Shown piece after piece: positions 10,486 to 22,262 of a stretch of DNA of 64,000 bases; the first letter of the stretch is position 1; every line of letters starts with the position of its first letter. This stretch comes from Epiperipatus broadwayi (Eukaryota > Onychophora > Udeonychophora > Euonychophora > Peripatidae): the NCBI GenBank assembly GCA_028023455.1, contig JAQFVV010000113.1:1054001-1118000 (forward strand). Reading direction: 5' to 3'. The translations under genes were made by a program, and so were the position numbers. The notes beneath the pieces were generated by a model. It worked only from the letters and a program-made list of their open reading frames with translations, was not told the origin of the DNA and searched no databases.

Positions 10486-12648
10486 CAAGATTGTAATGTT
10501 CTTAATAAATTTAACACAGGAAGTGATCATCGATTAGTAAGGGGTAAGATACATGTTAATGTAAAACTAGAGAGACAAAAATTATTAAGAAAAACTATAT
10601 TTACAGTTGATATTCCCAATCTTCAGAAACATTCTAATGAATTTAAATTAGAACTTACAAATCGGTTTCAAGTATTAGTAGATTTTGAACATGATTCAGA
10701 TTTGAATGAAATTAATATGAAAATAACTGATACACTTTTAAAAACTGCAACAAAGATAGCTGGTAGAAAAAAGCAGCAATTGACTAATAAAATTTCTACT
10801 GAGACTAGAGAACTTATGAAGAAAAGAAGGAATATGAAGATATGCAAGAATGATGCATTAAAAAGGATTGAATATCTCGAATTTTGTAAAATGGTGCGGA
10901 AAAGAGTTGAAAATGATATAAGAAAGTATAACTGTGAACTAGCAAGAAAAGCTGTAGAAGAAAATAAAAGTCTTAAGAATGTAAAACAACATTTTGGTAT
11001 TGGTAGAAAATTTATATCTGCAATAAGGAAAAAAGATGGAATTATTACTAAAAAGAGGGATGACATTATGAAATTGGTAGAAGATTTTTATCAAGAATTA
11101 TATAGTAATAAAGAACAAATACCTCCTATATCTATTACATCTTCCGAATTGCCCAGAATTTTAAATGAAGAAGTGAGAAATGCAATTAAATGTATGAAAA
11201 AAGGAAAGGCTCCAGGTAATGATGGAATTATAATTGATATATTAAAAGAAGCAGGTGAAGAAACAGAAAAAATATTAGCAAAGTTATATACCAAATGTCT
11301 AAATGATAAAGATGTACCGGATGATTGGAAGAATGCAGTAATAATATTAATATTTAAAAAAGGTGATAAAGAAGATATTAGAAATTACAGACCTATCAGC
11401 CTTTTATCAGTTTTATATAAAATTTTTACCAAGATAATTACAACTCGTCTACAGAGAACCTTGGATTTTCACCAACCAAGAGAACAAGCTGGATTTAAAA
11501 GTGGTTTTAGTACAGTAGATCATATTCACATATTGAGAGAAGTTATAGAAAGGACAAATGAATATGAGTTGTCATTATGTTTTGGATTTGTAGATTATGA
11601 AAAGGCATTTGATTCTAGAAACATTTCTTCAGTGATTAAAGCATTGGATCATCAAGGTATAGATCCAGGATATTGTCATATTTTAAAGAATATTTATAAA
11701 AATGCAACAGCAACAATTAGATTACATAATGATACTGGGAAAGTCAACATTGAGAAAGGTGTAAGACAAGGTGACTCCATATCTCCAAAACTTTTTACAG
11801 CAGTGCTGCAAGAAGTATTTTGTGGATTAAAATGGGAAACTAAAGGAGTGAAAGTAAATGGAGATTATTTAAGTCATTTAGATTTCGCAAATGATGTAGT
11901 TGTTTTTGCAAATAATGCTTCCGAGCTGCAGGAAATGTTGCAGGAGTTATCAGATGAAAGTAGGAAAGTAGGACTAAAGATAAATGTTAAAAAGACTAAA
12001 GTAATGTTTAATCGATTTGCTCAAAATATGAAAATAAAGATTGATTATGATGAATTAGAAGAAGTTAAGAGTTACAAATACCTTGGTCAGATTATTAATA
12101 CAGATGGAAATATAATAGAGGAAATTAATCATAGAATTAAACTTGGTTGGAGTGCTTTTGGTAGAAATAACTTGATATTAAAAGGAAATATGCCTATATG
12201 TTTGAAAAGAAAGGTTTTTAACAAATGTGTTTTACCAGTTCTTACTTATGGATCTGAGACTTGGACACTTAATAGAAGATCAATACAGAGACTTCAGACC
12301 ACTCAAAGAAGTATGGAGAGATGTATGTTGGGAGTAACAAGAAGAGATCGAAAACGCAATGTATGGGTAAGAGAACAAACAGGTGTTACTGACCTCATTG
12401 AAAAAATTAAAAGATTGAAGTGGAGTTGGGCTGGACATATTGCTAGAAGAGATGATAATAGATGGACAATTGAAATTTTAAACTGGATTCCAAGAGATTG
12501 TAAAAGACCCAGAAGGAGACCACATGTAAGATGGATGGATGAAATAAGAAAATGTGTAGGGGTGATGTGGAGAAGAGAAGCTAATGATCGGAGAAGATGG
12601 ATTAAACTTGGAGAGACCTTCATCCTGCAGTGGATTGATAATGGTTGA
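10486..12648 (+). CDS. LINE endonuclease (tail) and reverse transcriptase polyprotein, catalytic Asp to Asn
   Basis: The open frame runs from 10444 (no ATG) to the stop at 12648; recognisable protein starts near 10486. Residues counted from 10444. The end of an APE-type endonuclease remains ([11 protein letters not shown], residues 24-34). A basic linker follows, then the reverse transcriptase (about 241-520): KGKAPGNDG near 255, [10 protein letters not shown] near 313, motif [10 protein letters not shown] with Asp 384, motif [14 protein letters not shown] near 439, and motif C, which reads FAND with Asn 483 instead of the usual Asp. The C-terminus has the [14 protein letters not shown] block (about 662) and [10 protein letters not shown]. 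The D-to-N change is a single G-to-A step (AAT at 11890-11892) and should abolish polymerisation. Apart from that and the missing 5' part, about 720 codons are free of stops, suggesting recent insertion. Assignment to the RTE clade rests on motif style and the 3' tail; it is likely but not proven. Confidence 0.85.
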   Translation, partial: QDCNVLNKFNTGSDHRLVRGKIHVNVKLERQKLLRKTIFTVDIPNLQKHSNEFKLELTNRFQVLVDFEHDSDLNEINMKITDTLLKTATKIAGRKKQQLTNKISTETRELMKKRRNMKICKNDALKRIEYLEFCKMVRKRVENDIRKYNCELARKAVEENKSLKNVKQHFGIGRKFISAIRKKDGIITKKRDDIMKLVEDFYQELYSNKEQIPPISITSSELPRILNEEVRNAIKCMKKGKAPGNDGIIIDILKEAGEETEKILAKLYTKCLNDKDVPDDWKNAVIILIFKKGDKEDIRNYRPISLLSVLYKIFTKIITTRLQRTLDFHQPREQAGFKSGFSTVDHIHILREVIERTNEYELSLCFGFVDYEKAFDSRNISSVIKALDHQGIDPGYCHILKNIYKNATATIRLHNDTGKVNIEKGVRQGDSISPKLFTAVLQEVFCGLKWETKGVKVNGDYLSHLDFANDVVVFANNASELQEMLQELSDESRKVGLKINVKKTKVMFNRFAQNMKIKIDYDELEEVKSYKYLGQIINTDGNIIEEINHRIKLGWSAFGRNNLILKGNMPICLKRKVFNKCVLPVLTYGSETWTLNRRSIQRLQTTQRSMERCMLGVTRRDRKRNVWVREQTGVTDLIEKIKRLKWSWAGHIARRDDNRWTIEILNWIPRDCKRPRRRPHVRWMDEIRKCVGVMWRREANDRRRWIKLGETFILQWIDNG

Positions 12649-12660
12649 TAATGATGATAT
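10486..12660 (+). mobile_element. 5'-truncated RTE-type LINE
   Basis: Coding homology begins abruptly around 10486 within the last few residues of the endonuclease domain, and the ORF stop (12646-12648) is followed almost at once by a TGATAATGATGAT tail and a long TA repeat. A very short 3' UTR ending in a simple repeat, and 5' truncation, are typical of RTE-clade elements. Other copies of the same 3' end lie at 19831-20023 (minus), 24734-24985 and 35905-36152, all with the same GAT-type tail. No target duplication could be delimited because both sides are TA-rich. Confidence 0.85.
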
Positions 12661-12722
12661 ATATATATATATATATATATATATCATATATATCATTCTT
12701 ATATATATATATATATATATAA
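12654..12722. repeat. TA microsatellite after the LINE
   Basis: Two TA runs separated by ATCATTCTTA. It may be an extension of the LINE tail or the repeat into which the LINE inserted. Confidence 0.8.
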
Positions 12723-12729
12723 GAAGGAT

Positions 12730-13660
12730 ATATTCTGACTATTAGATATTTTTTAATGTTTTATTATTATTTATATTGTATATTCGATTTTTAATATATT
12801 GAATACTAAATAAAATTACTTTTGCTAATTGTCTTCATTTCTCTAGCTGTTCTTCATATAATCTTTTAATCATTGCTGACCTCTTTTTGTGTTCTAACTG
12901 TATTCTCACATTAGTAGAAAGTTTGATAATTGAAATATATTTATGCAATATTTTCATAAAACAGCAATATTGTCAAAATGAAAAATGTTATTAAATACAA
13001 TAAATAATAATTTTAAAATAAATCAATTTTTATTTGTCATGTGATAATTTTTAAAATGGCTATGAACTTTTAACATCATGGTTATGTAAATGAGGAATTA
13101 AATACATAGTCCAAATGAAATTTAATTATTTTAAAATAGATGTATGCAATAAAACTTTATCTTGAATTATCAAAATCTATAATTATCTCCATTTCTGCAA
13201 ATCTAAGTATTGTAACAGTCAGATTTGTACATTTGCGCAACAAAATCCAGAGTTTTAGTAAATCATCCCAAGGCTGATCGAAATGAGGTTGTTGAGACCT
13301 GTGTCCAATCTTATCTCAGTTCCTTTACCAACTCTCAACGATTTACTCCCTTATGGATGACATATATGAGGTCACAGCAAAATTTTTTTTAATTGTGTGC
13401 CGGCAGTAGCACATCGGTAAAACACGAGACTATAGGCAATGGACATGTTTAACTGTATAGCCATATATATATAGATGTAGCATGACCATAATTACTAAAT
13501 ATGAATTGTGATTCTTAATAACTAATAATTAACTAATTAATAATGAGAAAAATTGAGACATTAAGCAGAAGTTAAAATTTAAATTAATTTAATGAAAGCC
13601 AAATATAGATGATAAGATTAATAAATGAAATAATAATTACAATGGGATTATATAGATTGT
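12730..13660. other. Non-coding DNA with a partial tRNA-like motif
   Basis: AT-rich. Near 13402 the sequence GCAGTAGCACATCGGTAAAA resembles a Pol III A box and D-arm but no B box follows at the right distance; a truncated SINE head is possible. Otherwise nothing recognised. Confidence 0.4.
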
Positions 13661-13925
13661 TTCACTCACAGGTGATAATTTTAGGGATTACAATTTGACA
13701 ATACTTGAATTTTAGTTCACACACAGGTGATGATTTTATGGTTACAAGCAGTTTGTTGGTTTACATATATAGATAGCATTTCTAATCACTCACAGGTGAT
13801 TTTAGTTTATAAGTTACAAACTGTTTACATTACTTTACTTGCTATATATATATATATATATATATATCACTTCACAGGTGATGAAGGTTCATAATTTATC
13901 AAGTTACAATTTCATGAGACTTATC
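13661..13925 (+). repeat. Degenerate tandem repeat with CACAGGTGAT motif
   Basis: Four units begin near 13661, 13716, 13784 and 13867. Each has CAC(T/A)CACAGGTGAT or TTCACAGGTGAT followed after 10-30 bp by a GTTACAA or ATTACAA block. Spacing is 55, 68 and 83 bp, partly because of TA expansion in the last interval. Every unit holds an E-box (CAGGTG) inside a near-palindrome TCAC-AG-GTGA. Confidence 0.55.
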
Positions 13926-16514
13926 ATTATATTAAAATTGGTTTAATTTGCTCACAATAATCTATGCCTGAAGTGATTATTATGACTTATAAAGATTATT
14001 TTATTAAACACGTATTTATCAATATATTCTCTATATAGCTTATATGCCTATAAAATCAGATTCTGTGTCAGATCAAAGCTGAAATATACAATTATATGGT
14101 GGGATGAACTGATGATTGGCAATCAGACTTCAGATACCAAGGCATATAAAAAATATACAATCTGAGTCCCTGTGTCTCGAATGTGCACTTTATCATGGGA
14201 TTCATATCTAGTACCCGTTCCCTTAATACCGTACCCATTGCTGTGAAAAAGAGACCTTTTAGTCCGGGTGATCAAACAACTCATTAAATATTCTGGAACC
14301 TCATGCACCAGTTCTAAATATGCAATGGGGTGGCCCTTAATCTACACCCATCCAAACTAAGAGTAATGGGATGGCCCTTAAAACCTACACCCATTGTAAC
14401 ATAATGTACAGCTTCAAGTATGTACACCTAAGCATTTCCTAAGGATGCTAAGCAATAGTTTCCTTCCATGAAACTACCATAGATCAGTTCATAATATAGC
14501 ATCTATACCTATGCTATTAAGGAAAGCTTATGAATTTAATTTGCTAAGCTATCTATATAGGCATTTATAATTCTAGGGAGGATTACAGTATATTTCGGAT
14601 AATGATAATACTAAGTTCTAGCTTTATGCTGTATTTCATCACTTCAGCTAAATATTAATTAAATATTACATTTAAAGCAAATTTATCTTAAAGCATTTAT
14701 AAGCTTTTAATTATATGTCTTAAATAAGACTTATTTTATCCATTTCAGAAGGGAGTTTTGTTTGTGCATTAATACGTGAAATTATATATATATACATATA
14801 TATATGTAAGAATATCTAATCGCTTCTCACTAATGATTTAACTAAGAATAAAACTCCATTCTGAACAACATATCATAAACAAATACATAACTGAAAATAA
14901 AATAAAATTGGCATAGATTTAACTGAAAGAAACATAAATTGAAAATAAGATTTCACGTAAGTGAAATCTGAAATTTGGCTTTATTTGCTTAGTTTAAAAA
15001 GGGAATCAAATTAAATTAGCCTAAATTAAATTAATTTAGTTATAATATTATTAATAAAAGAAAATATTATTATTAGGCTATATTACGTGAAATATGTGGG
15101 AAACACAAAATTAGTTAAAATAAATCATATGAAATTAATAAGTTCAAATAAATCAGTTATGATAAATCAGGCAAGATTTAGGATTTGAATCAAAGAAAAT
15201 AAATATATATTTAACTTGGAAGTTCAGAATACATTTAAGTTACTTTGGCCTTAAATAATAAATTTAGCTAGCTTTTAGGAATTACGAGATTTAGTTTAAA
15301 AGTTAACTTTCGATGGATGAAGATTTGTTACCACTATCTTTTCTCTGCTGTGGCAAGTTGGCTTCATCTTGGGCATTTTCTTTAGGTAGCATCAGCTTCT
15401 AGTTCACTGCTTTTCACATCTTGTAGACTATCATGGGGTCCAGAAAGCAAGGAAATTTCCTACTACCCTGACATCATCATTATTTTTACAAAATACTTCA
15501 AATTTAAAAATTAGAGTGTCCGAATATTTCAAAGATGGCTGCACTGAGCTTATATACTAGTTTACCCCCCTCTCCCCTGTCTTAGTAGTTTCAGATCTGT
15601 TTTTTTAATTACCTCACTGTATTATTGGAAATCTGGGATACCCGCTGTTATTGATTTTTTTTACAGGTGGTTTTTCCTGATCTTGACCCGGTTAATTTAT
15701 TCATACTTAGTTTTAAAATCTATTTTTAGTCTTAAAATTTTAAATAGGTCAGAATACAGCAAGAAGGATTAATTTTATGAAATCATCTTTTTTTAGAAAA
15801 ACAAATCTAAAGATGGAAAAACATTTTATTATATATGTAAAGCAATTATATAATTTAACGATATATGTAGAAATATAATTTCAAATATTAATTTTAGAAT
15901 AAATATTCTAAATAAAGAAATTCTCTAATGTTTTAATCCTATTAGCATTATTCTTTCCTGCATATAAGTAGTTTCTTGTTACACATATATAGCATTTGTC
16001 CATTTATTTAGCTATTAGAAATATATATGTGTGTATTTACTGGTTTTTACATATATACATACGTTTTCTACACTGTATGCTAAAATATACGCACACATAC
16101 ACAACTAGTATAATTAGGTTTAAAATTAGCATATTATATGAGAAATTGGATATAGGTATACATAAATAAATACTATTATAGTATATAGTAGGTGAAACAG
16201 AAGGATAGACAGATCTGAGTGTTTCAGTATAAAGGCCATAACATTTTTCAATGTTTTAATCTTTTAATTAGTGTTTCCCTCTTTTTGCACTTATTATGAT
16301 GGCACTGATGTATTTTTATATTGCAAATTATCAATGTTTTAAAAATAATTAAATACCATAAAGCAAAACTCATAGCTTATAAAATTCCCCATAAAAAGGA
16401 AGGTAAAAATGTACAAGATTCATTAAAATTGGTGCAATATTTGTTGATTTATAAAGTAACAAAAACCAAACAAAGAAACTTTCACATTTGTAAATTAATA
16501 AAGATTTAATGAAT
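13926..16514. other. Long non-coding stretch
   Basis: No supported gene. A twofold repeat near 14317-14400 shares TGGCCCTTAA and CTACACCCAT with a period near 50 bp. A pyrimidine-rich, less AT-rich patch lies at 15330-15600. TA/CA microsatellites occur near 14785 and 16020-16100. The block may be an old LTR-like insertion, since it starts next to a TA repeat with TGTAGCATGACC at 13477, but I could not define ends. Confidence 0.4.
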
Positions 16515-16622
16515 TACAGGTGATTTGAACCCAGGATTTCAAACTCCTTTCAGCTATCCAAACTCTCTCATACAACTGATACACATGACCACATACATGT
16601 GAAAAAGTTAAATGATCTCTAC

Positions 16623-16660
16623 TATACATATTTCATGCTGAAAGTGCATTCATCAGTTGG
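16623..16660 (-). ncRNA. Hammerhead ribozyme motif, family A, weak stem I
   Basis: Minus strand: CTGATGA (16650-16656), a 4-bp stem II ATGC/GCAT (16635-16649), GAAA (16631-16634), stem III region TATGTATA (16623-16630). The conserved core is complete, but the 3' half of stem I reads GTAG and no longer pairs with CCAA (16657-16660). Probably inactive or weak. Confidence 0.5.
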
Positions 16661-17235
16661 TCCAGGTCATCATCTCCCATATATATATATATAATCAGTG
16701 CTTAGTTTATATTAAGATAGCAAATCTTTAAACTTTAATGAACAGGTTTCAAGAGTTGGCACCCAAATCCCTTAATGATACCAAAATTATTGTCATGCCC
16801 ATGTTGACCTTAAGTCATTCTGATCTCTCATGTATAGAACCTTGTCCATTTAAATACACAGAAAACAGTTGGGCAAGATATAAGCTGAATCTTTAATATT
16901 TAAATACAGGCATACTTTATATCTCTGGAGTTTAGATGTAATTATAGAAAACTGAACCCAAACTTTCAATTTAAATGAACAAAGTCCTATACATGAGGTT
17001 CAGAATGACTTAAGGTCAACATGGGTATGACAATAATATTGGCATCAGCAAGCAATTTGGGCATTCTTTCATCAGATTTTCAATGGTATGGAAGGCTGAA
17101 GAGTTGGATGGTGGAATAGATTTAAGCTTGCCCATTAAAGTTTGAAGATTTACTATCTTAATATAAACTGAGCACTAATTATATATATATGTGTGTGTGC
17201 ATGCGTGCGTGTGTGGGGGGAGATGATGGTCAGGA

Positions 17236-17279
17236 TCAATAGATGAGTGGTGGTCCAGCTTGAAATATATATATATTGG
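17236..17279 (+). ncRNA. Hammerhead ribozyme motif, family A, core mutated
   Basis: Counterpart of the minus-strand motif in the other arm. TCAA (17236-17239) pairs with TTGG (17276-17279) and GAAA is present (17262-17265), but CTGATGA has become TAGATGA (17240-17246), and stem II is eroded. Expected to be inactive. Confidence 0.45.
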
Positions 17280-17385
17280 AGATCATTGATATTTTTCACA
17301 TGTGTGTGGTCATGTGTATAAGTTGTATGAGGTAGATCGGATAGCTGAAGGGAGCTTGAAAGTCTGTGTTCAAATCCCCTATAAT

Positions 17386-18316
17386 TACATCTAAACTCCA
17401 GGGATATAAAGTATACTTGTATTTAAATATTATAGATACAGATATAATATTCAGTTTGGGCTAATCAACCAAATATTATTAAAAACATTTTAGTACTCCT
17501 TAAAATTACTTATATTGTTGCAAAAAAATGTGTATTTAATTATCCTGGTGTAAATGTTGAAGTAATGTATCATAATTTCTTATAATGTCTACTGATTTAA
17601 TGTTTTGGTCGATTTGAAAATAGTAATCACTTTAATTTGTGAGTAGGTAACTCATAATGTTATCAAAATTTCAAAGATATATAACTAATAAGAATCACTT
17701 CTCAAATGAATAAAGTCTTATTATTAATATTTAAACAGAAATAGGAAATATTAATCTCAAAAACATGAAGAGAAACAGCTAATAAATAATACATCCCAAA
17801 TGTATTTTAAATTCTAAAAGTAATTTAACAATACTTAAAATATCATGTTTTTAAATGCCATAAGATAATTATTGTTATTAGTTAAGGAGTTAAGGTTAAC
17901 AAAAAAATTTATAAATCATTTCCATGTTTAACAGATCAGATATTTATGAACTAGTAATATTTGTAATTTCAAAGCAGATGAGCAAGTTTTACAACTTATA
18001 TTTAGAATATAAATACATCAAATTTGTGCATAAATTATATAGTGATGAAATGTAATTTTAAACAGTAACATTCTGAATTACCTTTATATTTTTGTGGATA
18101 AAACTTTCAAAACTTGCTAAAAGAACAACTAAAGTGTAAAAAAAAATAGTGTTTTATTTTTAGCATCAAATCAAATGAATATTTATTACAATAGCCAAAT
18201 AATTAAAATGTCAAATTTTCCCTAAATTAATATATATATAAGATGTAACAATAGTATTTAGCTTTTTAGCTATAACCAAAAAAATACAGGTCTAACCGTA
18301 ATTTTTTAATTTAAAA
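17386..18316. other. Non-coding DNA, nothing recognised
   Basis: AT-rich. The first 50 bases (TACATCTAAACTCCAGGGAT near 17378) are the complement of 16916-16948, so part belongs to the neighbouring repeat family. No gene seen in the rest. Confidence 0.45.
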
Positions 18317-18548
18317 GTTTAAAACAGGCAAAACTCTCCATACAGTAGTGCCACTCAGTGCAACAGAGTACTCAATGGATGCCAGAAGGCTTGTGCATAA
18401 ATTCCCTATCTAGTGCCTACTCACCCAATATCCACAGACTAGTTTTTGGGATGAAGATTTTATGTACAAGTCTTCTGGTATCCATTGATTACTCTGGCTT
18501 GCACTGTGTGGCAATACTGCATGGAGAGTTTTGCCTGTTTTAATAACA
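18317..18548. mobile_element. Foldback element with half a hammerhead
   Basis: Inverted ends: AAAACAGGCAAAACTCTCC near 18322 and its complement ending near 18542, with long pairing arms (GTGCCACTCAGTGC against GCACTGTGTGGCA, CCAGAAGGCTTGTGCATAAA against TATGTACAAGTCTTCTGG). On the minus strand the centre keeps only the 3' half of the GUC hammerhead family (AACTAGTCTG then TGGATATTGGGTGAG near 18404-18450); the CTGATGA half is missing. Related copies: 42830-43015 and a fragment at 41357-41420. Confidence 0.65.
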
Positions 18549-19830
18549 GTTATAAGCAAGCATAAGAAATGATGATCATGTGATGTTAATAAAAGTTTCC
18601 ACCTTAATAAGTCATTCACCATAAATAAAATTGTTCAAAAAGCAACATTAACTGTTATTAATAAGACTAAAATTATCAGTAGCATTGTTAAAGCTAAAAC
18701 ATGAGTATAACCATAATGTCTTCATTGATCATTTACTGTGCTACCAAAGATAAAAGGGAATGTTCCACACAACAAACATGCTATAAAATTCACCATTTTT
18801 TTAAACAATATAATTTTAATAAAAAAACTAGGAATGATTTTTTTCATGTAAAAACATACTTTAGAAACGAAGGTCATAATTAATCAAAATGTGAAACATG
18901 AGAGTTAAAAATTAAAACAAGTAGAAAGAAATATGATGTTATTACATTTTTTTAAAAATTCTATAGCCTACAAGAAAAAAATGAATAAGCAGATATTCAA
19001 TTGTATTAGACTTGAAATTTTGCTTGATACACAAACATAATAATTAAAATACATATCTTGAGTCAATTAATCCATTAGAAATGTGACAATGCTTGGAAAT
19101 ATTGATAATGATAGAAAAAGAGGATGACTATCAATGGAATGAATGAACTTAATTGTTATACTAATAAATCTTTCATTGATAATTTTTAAATGCTAAGTAA
19201 TTGATGTCATTCTGGAAGAAGAGTCGCTTATGTGACTGTCGAAAAATATCACTGACAGTACTTAACAATAATTATTATTATTGTTTTGACTCAATGTTTT
19301 GACTCAATCAAGTATATGATCTTAATTCAATCCATAATGCTTAAAAAATATAGCCTCATAAGAAGCAATCCATTGTTTTTCTCCATATGTCTTGATTGTT
19401 GTATATATGTTACATATAATGGAAAGCATAATTAATGACTTGCCTAATCTGATTTATTCCTGATGTTGGAGAATGAATTTATGGTTGATGACTTTCCACT
19501 ATTTTTCAATAATAAGCTTCCTATAAGATTATATCTCTTCACTATTCTTATCCTTTTTTTATTAGCACCAAAATTCTACTGTTGGTCTTATGTTTTTCTA
19601 AAATAGAGTATGAGATGTGACTATTTTTTCAGTTTTATTGCTTATATAGTTTCAAGTTCTATAATATTTTACTTATTGCCATTTTCATAGACATATCATT
19701 ACCTATTTACTTAGATAATGATAATTAATTTAAAAAATTTTTAAAATTATTTAATTCTATTTAATTGTCCAGTTTTGTTTTTTAATAATTTATAAGTTTT
19801 TATTTTATTTTGTACAATCAAAAATTGATT
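18549..19830. other. Non-coding DNA, nothing recognised
   Basis: AT-rich without a gene. The frame at 18701-18883 has no recognisable motif and was not accepted. GACTCAATGTTTTGACTCAAT near 19287 is a short tandem pair. Confidence 0.45.
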
Positions 19831-20023
19831 TCATCATCATCATCATCATTATTAACCATTATCAATCCACTGCAGGATGAAGGTCTCTCCAAGTTTACTC
19901 CATCTTCTCTGATCTTCAGCTTCTCTTCTCCACATCACCCCTGCACACTTTCTTATTTCATCCATCCATCTCACATGTGGTCTCTTTCTGGGTCTTTTAC
20001 AATCTCTTGGAATCCAGTTTTAA
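19831..20023 (-). pseudogene. RTE-type LINE 3' fragment
   Basis: Minus strand match to the last 60 codons of the LINE at 10486-12648, from about [10 protein letters not shown] to the stop, followed by its GAT-type tail, here seven ATC triplets at 19831-19848. Ends abruptly near 20023. Severe 5' truncation. Confidence 0.8.
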
Positions 20024-21042
20024 AAAAAACTATTAACTGAAAGGAGACCCTTTGATTCCTCTTGGAGGCCTTAAAGGAACCGAGCAGGGCAAATTCCTAA
20101 TGTCCACTCCATACATTCTTGTCGTTGCAGCTGTTATTACTATGTGATATAGTATACGAACATGGATGGGCTGCTCATCAACGCATTAGCCAGCGTGGTG
20201 AGTTTATTGGCTTTTACCCCTGAGTTTAAGATCAAGAAACACCATGGTCTTTCTTCTCAGTGCCTGATAAGACAGAATGAATGTTTGTGTAAATGAAAAT
20301 TGATTTACTGAATATTTATTTGTTGTCTTATCATAAAAACGTACAATACATCATTCATTTTTAAAATATCTCAATTTTAAAGCTTAAAGCAGAAACTGTC
20401 AGATATTAGACCTTTTAATATATTACTTTTAGAATTATGATTGTAAAAGGTTTTGACTTAATCACATTTAAAAAGGACATATCAGCCATCTTTTCTCTCA
20501 GGTAAATTCAAACACAATTTCGCTTTATTTGAATTTTACTTCTTTATATTAATAATTTGATAGAAACTTTTCTTAATCTAAAAAATGATTGATGTCTAAC
20601 TTAAAAAATAATAAATTAAATTACAATATCAATATAAAGGAACAAAAGTTTTAAAATTAATCTTTTTTATGTTTTCCTCTGTTTTCATATTTACAAAACA
20701 TTTCTTTTTACCTTAATTTCAAACATTACAAACCTCTTTATAGAAAAATTATATTTGACTAGTTCTAACCAAATTCTATTTGTTTTTAAACAAAAAAGAA
20801 AGTCCAGCACATATTAAAAAATGTTTTAGCATTTAATAGCAGCATGTAAATTTTTTATGCAACATATATATAAATCTATAAATACAACATATATATAAAT
20901 CTATAAATATAATACCCGTTATAAAAAATATTATATGCAATAGGCAAACAAACATTTGAAATTCATTTAAAGCTGACGCGGATTACTATGTAATTGAAAA
21001 CGCTACTAAAGAATTTAAAACATATTTTTTACTGTTAAATTG
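20024..21042. other. Non-coding DNA with a less AT-rich patch
   Basis: 20040-20280 is noticeably less AT-rich (for example TGGAGGCCTTAAAGGAACCG and GCATTAGCCAGCGTGG) and looks like a fragment of some repeat or exon, but I cannot identify it. A tandem pair of ACATATATATAAATCTATAAA lies near 20870-20907. The rest is featureless. Confidence 0.35.
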
Positions 21043-21148
21043 TCAAGCATTGTTAGCCGCGAGGTCATCGCAGCCGCCTTGCAAGCAAGTAGTTGGTTGC
21101 AGACGGTTGTGGGTTCGCGTCCCGGCCGATGCTATGACATATGAAAAA
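21043..21148 (+). mobile_element. tRNA-derived SINE (copy 2)
   Basis: Same head and tail as the SINE at 2608: TCAAGCATTGTTAGCCGCG, anticodon-loop-like CTTGCAA, B-box GGGTTCGCGTCC, and ATGCTATGACATATG before poly-A. A target duplication could not be fixed because of the A/T context. Confidence 0.8.
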
Positions 21149-21624
21149 AAAATTGTTTGTATATATATCAACAAAGGAACTAACCACTCTCCCCCAAGGC
21201 TATGACTTACACTCTAAATGTTGAACAAAGTATCAAGAATAGAATGAATCCACCTATTCTTGGTAGCTCTGGTGTTTATAAACATATCGTTGTCAACACT
21301 GTTGGTAAGTCAGAGTGAAATTAATTTATCAACCATCAATTGTAGGTTGTAAAAATCAGTATAAAAAGTAATAAAAAACATAAATGATATTAACATTATA
21401 TGGATTTAGCAATGCAAAAAGAAAGATAAAATTATATAATTTATTTTATATTGCATTTTGAATGTATAATTTATGGTATCATGTTATATTTATTTTAGAT
21501 AAAGTTTCAACAATGACCATGAAAATATGATTGAAAGTATAAAATAAAAACAATTATATCAATGTATTTTAAACAAGAATTCAAAAAAATAATAATTGCA
21601 ATATAGATTATATTTACTTGAATA
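21149..21624. other. Non-coding DNA, nothing recognised
   Basis: Slightly less AT-rich start (CACTCTCCCCCAAGGC near 21186), then AT-rich DNA. No gene seen. Confidence 0.4.
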
Positions 21625-21721
21625 ATATAGGGTATATGAGCACAGACTTTCACACCACCCACCTCTCTCCACTCTATCTAATAACACTGATACACCTAAA
21701 CACATATATGCTGAAAAGATA

Positions 21722-21790
21722 AATAATCACCAATATACGTATTTCATGCTAAACCAGAAATCATCAGTTAGTCCAGACTATCATCTTTAC
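21722..21790 (-). ncRNA. Hammerhead ribozyme, family A, left-arm copy
   Basis: Minus strand: CTAA (21768-21771) pairs with TTGG (21730-21733) with one G-U pair; CTGATGA 21761-21767; stem II region 21746-21760 with one mismatch (TTCT against AGCA); GAAA 21742-21745; stem III TACGTA; cleavage predicted 3' of an AUA triplet. All core residues are present. Confidence 0.7.
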
Positions 21791-22189
21791 ACACATATAT
21801 AGTATAAGTGCTCAGATATATATTAAGATAGACTATCCTCATAGTTTAATGGACAGGCTTCAATCCACTCCACACTCCAAATTTTCAACCGTCCATCCAA
21901 TTGAAAATCTGATGATGGAATGCTCAAAGGCCACCCTGAGGCCGAGATTATTGTCACACCCATGTTGACCTAAGGTCAATCTGAACCCCACATGTACAGG
22001 ACATAATCCATTTAATACATATGCAAGGATGGCCTCAGGGTGGCCTTTGAGCATTCCATCATCAGATTTTCAATTTGATGGACGGTTGAAGAGTTGGAAT
22101 GTGGAATGGATTGAAGCCTGTCCATTAAACTATGAGGATAGTCTATCTTAATATATATCTGAGCACTTATACTATATATGTGTGTAAAG

Positions 22190-22262
22190 ATGATAGTCTG
22201 GACCAACTGATGATTGCTGGTTTAGCATGAAATACGTATATTGGTGATTATTTATCTTTTCA
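22190..22262 (+). ncRNA. Hammerhead ribozyme, family A, right-arm copy
   Basis: Stem I CCAA/TTGG (22203-22206 with 22241-22244), possibly prolonged by GATA/TATC beyond an internal loop; CTGATGA 22207-22213; stem II TGCT/AGCA with loop GGTTT (22215-22227); GAAA 22229-22232; stem III TACGTA (22233-22238) with the A-U pair 22232/22239; predicted cleavage after A22240 (AUA). Ends of the motif lie in stem I, so this is type I. Stem III is self-complementary with no loop, favouring action as a dimer. Every conserved core base is present. Confidence 0.75.

Larger units (their letters stand above)
16515..17385. mobile_element. Hammerhead foldback family A, large diverged copy
   Basis: A long imperfect palindrome: the left arm from TTGAACCCAGGATTTC near 16516 pairs with GTGTTCAAATCCC near 17366. 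Inner arm segments (GTCATGCCCATGTTGACCTT near 16791 against AAGGTCAACATGGGTATGAC near 17012) also pair. It is the older relative of 21625-22350, sharing the arm ends, the hammerhead and the AGTTTATATTAAGATAG block. Each arm carries one hammerhead-like motif, on opposite strands. No coding capacity. Confidence 0.7.

Noticed and set aside
10668-11294. Minus-strand frames of 67-132 codons
   Set aside because: Shadows of the LINE reverse transcriptase frame; the same holds for 12303-12696.
14107-14140. CTGATGA followed by an inverted pair, hammerhead-like
   Set aside because: No GAAA block and no stem I partner.
18358-18622. Overlapping frames on both strands with similar peptides
   Set aside because: Product of the palindrome, where each strand repeats the arm sequence.
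21860-22206. Two minus-strand frames of 64 codons
   Set aside because: They lie in the arms of the hammerhead foldback; no motif and no conservation expected.
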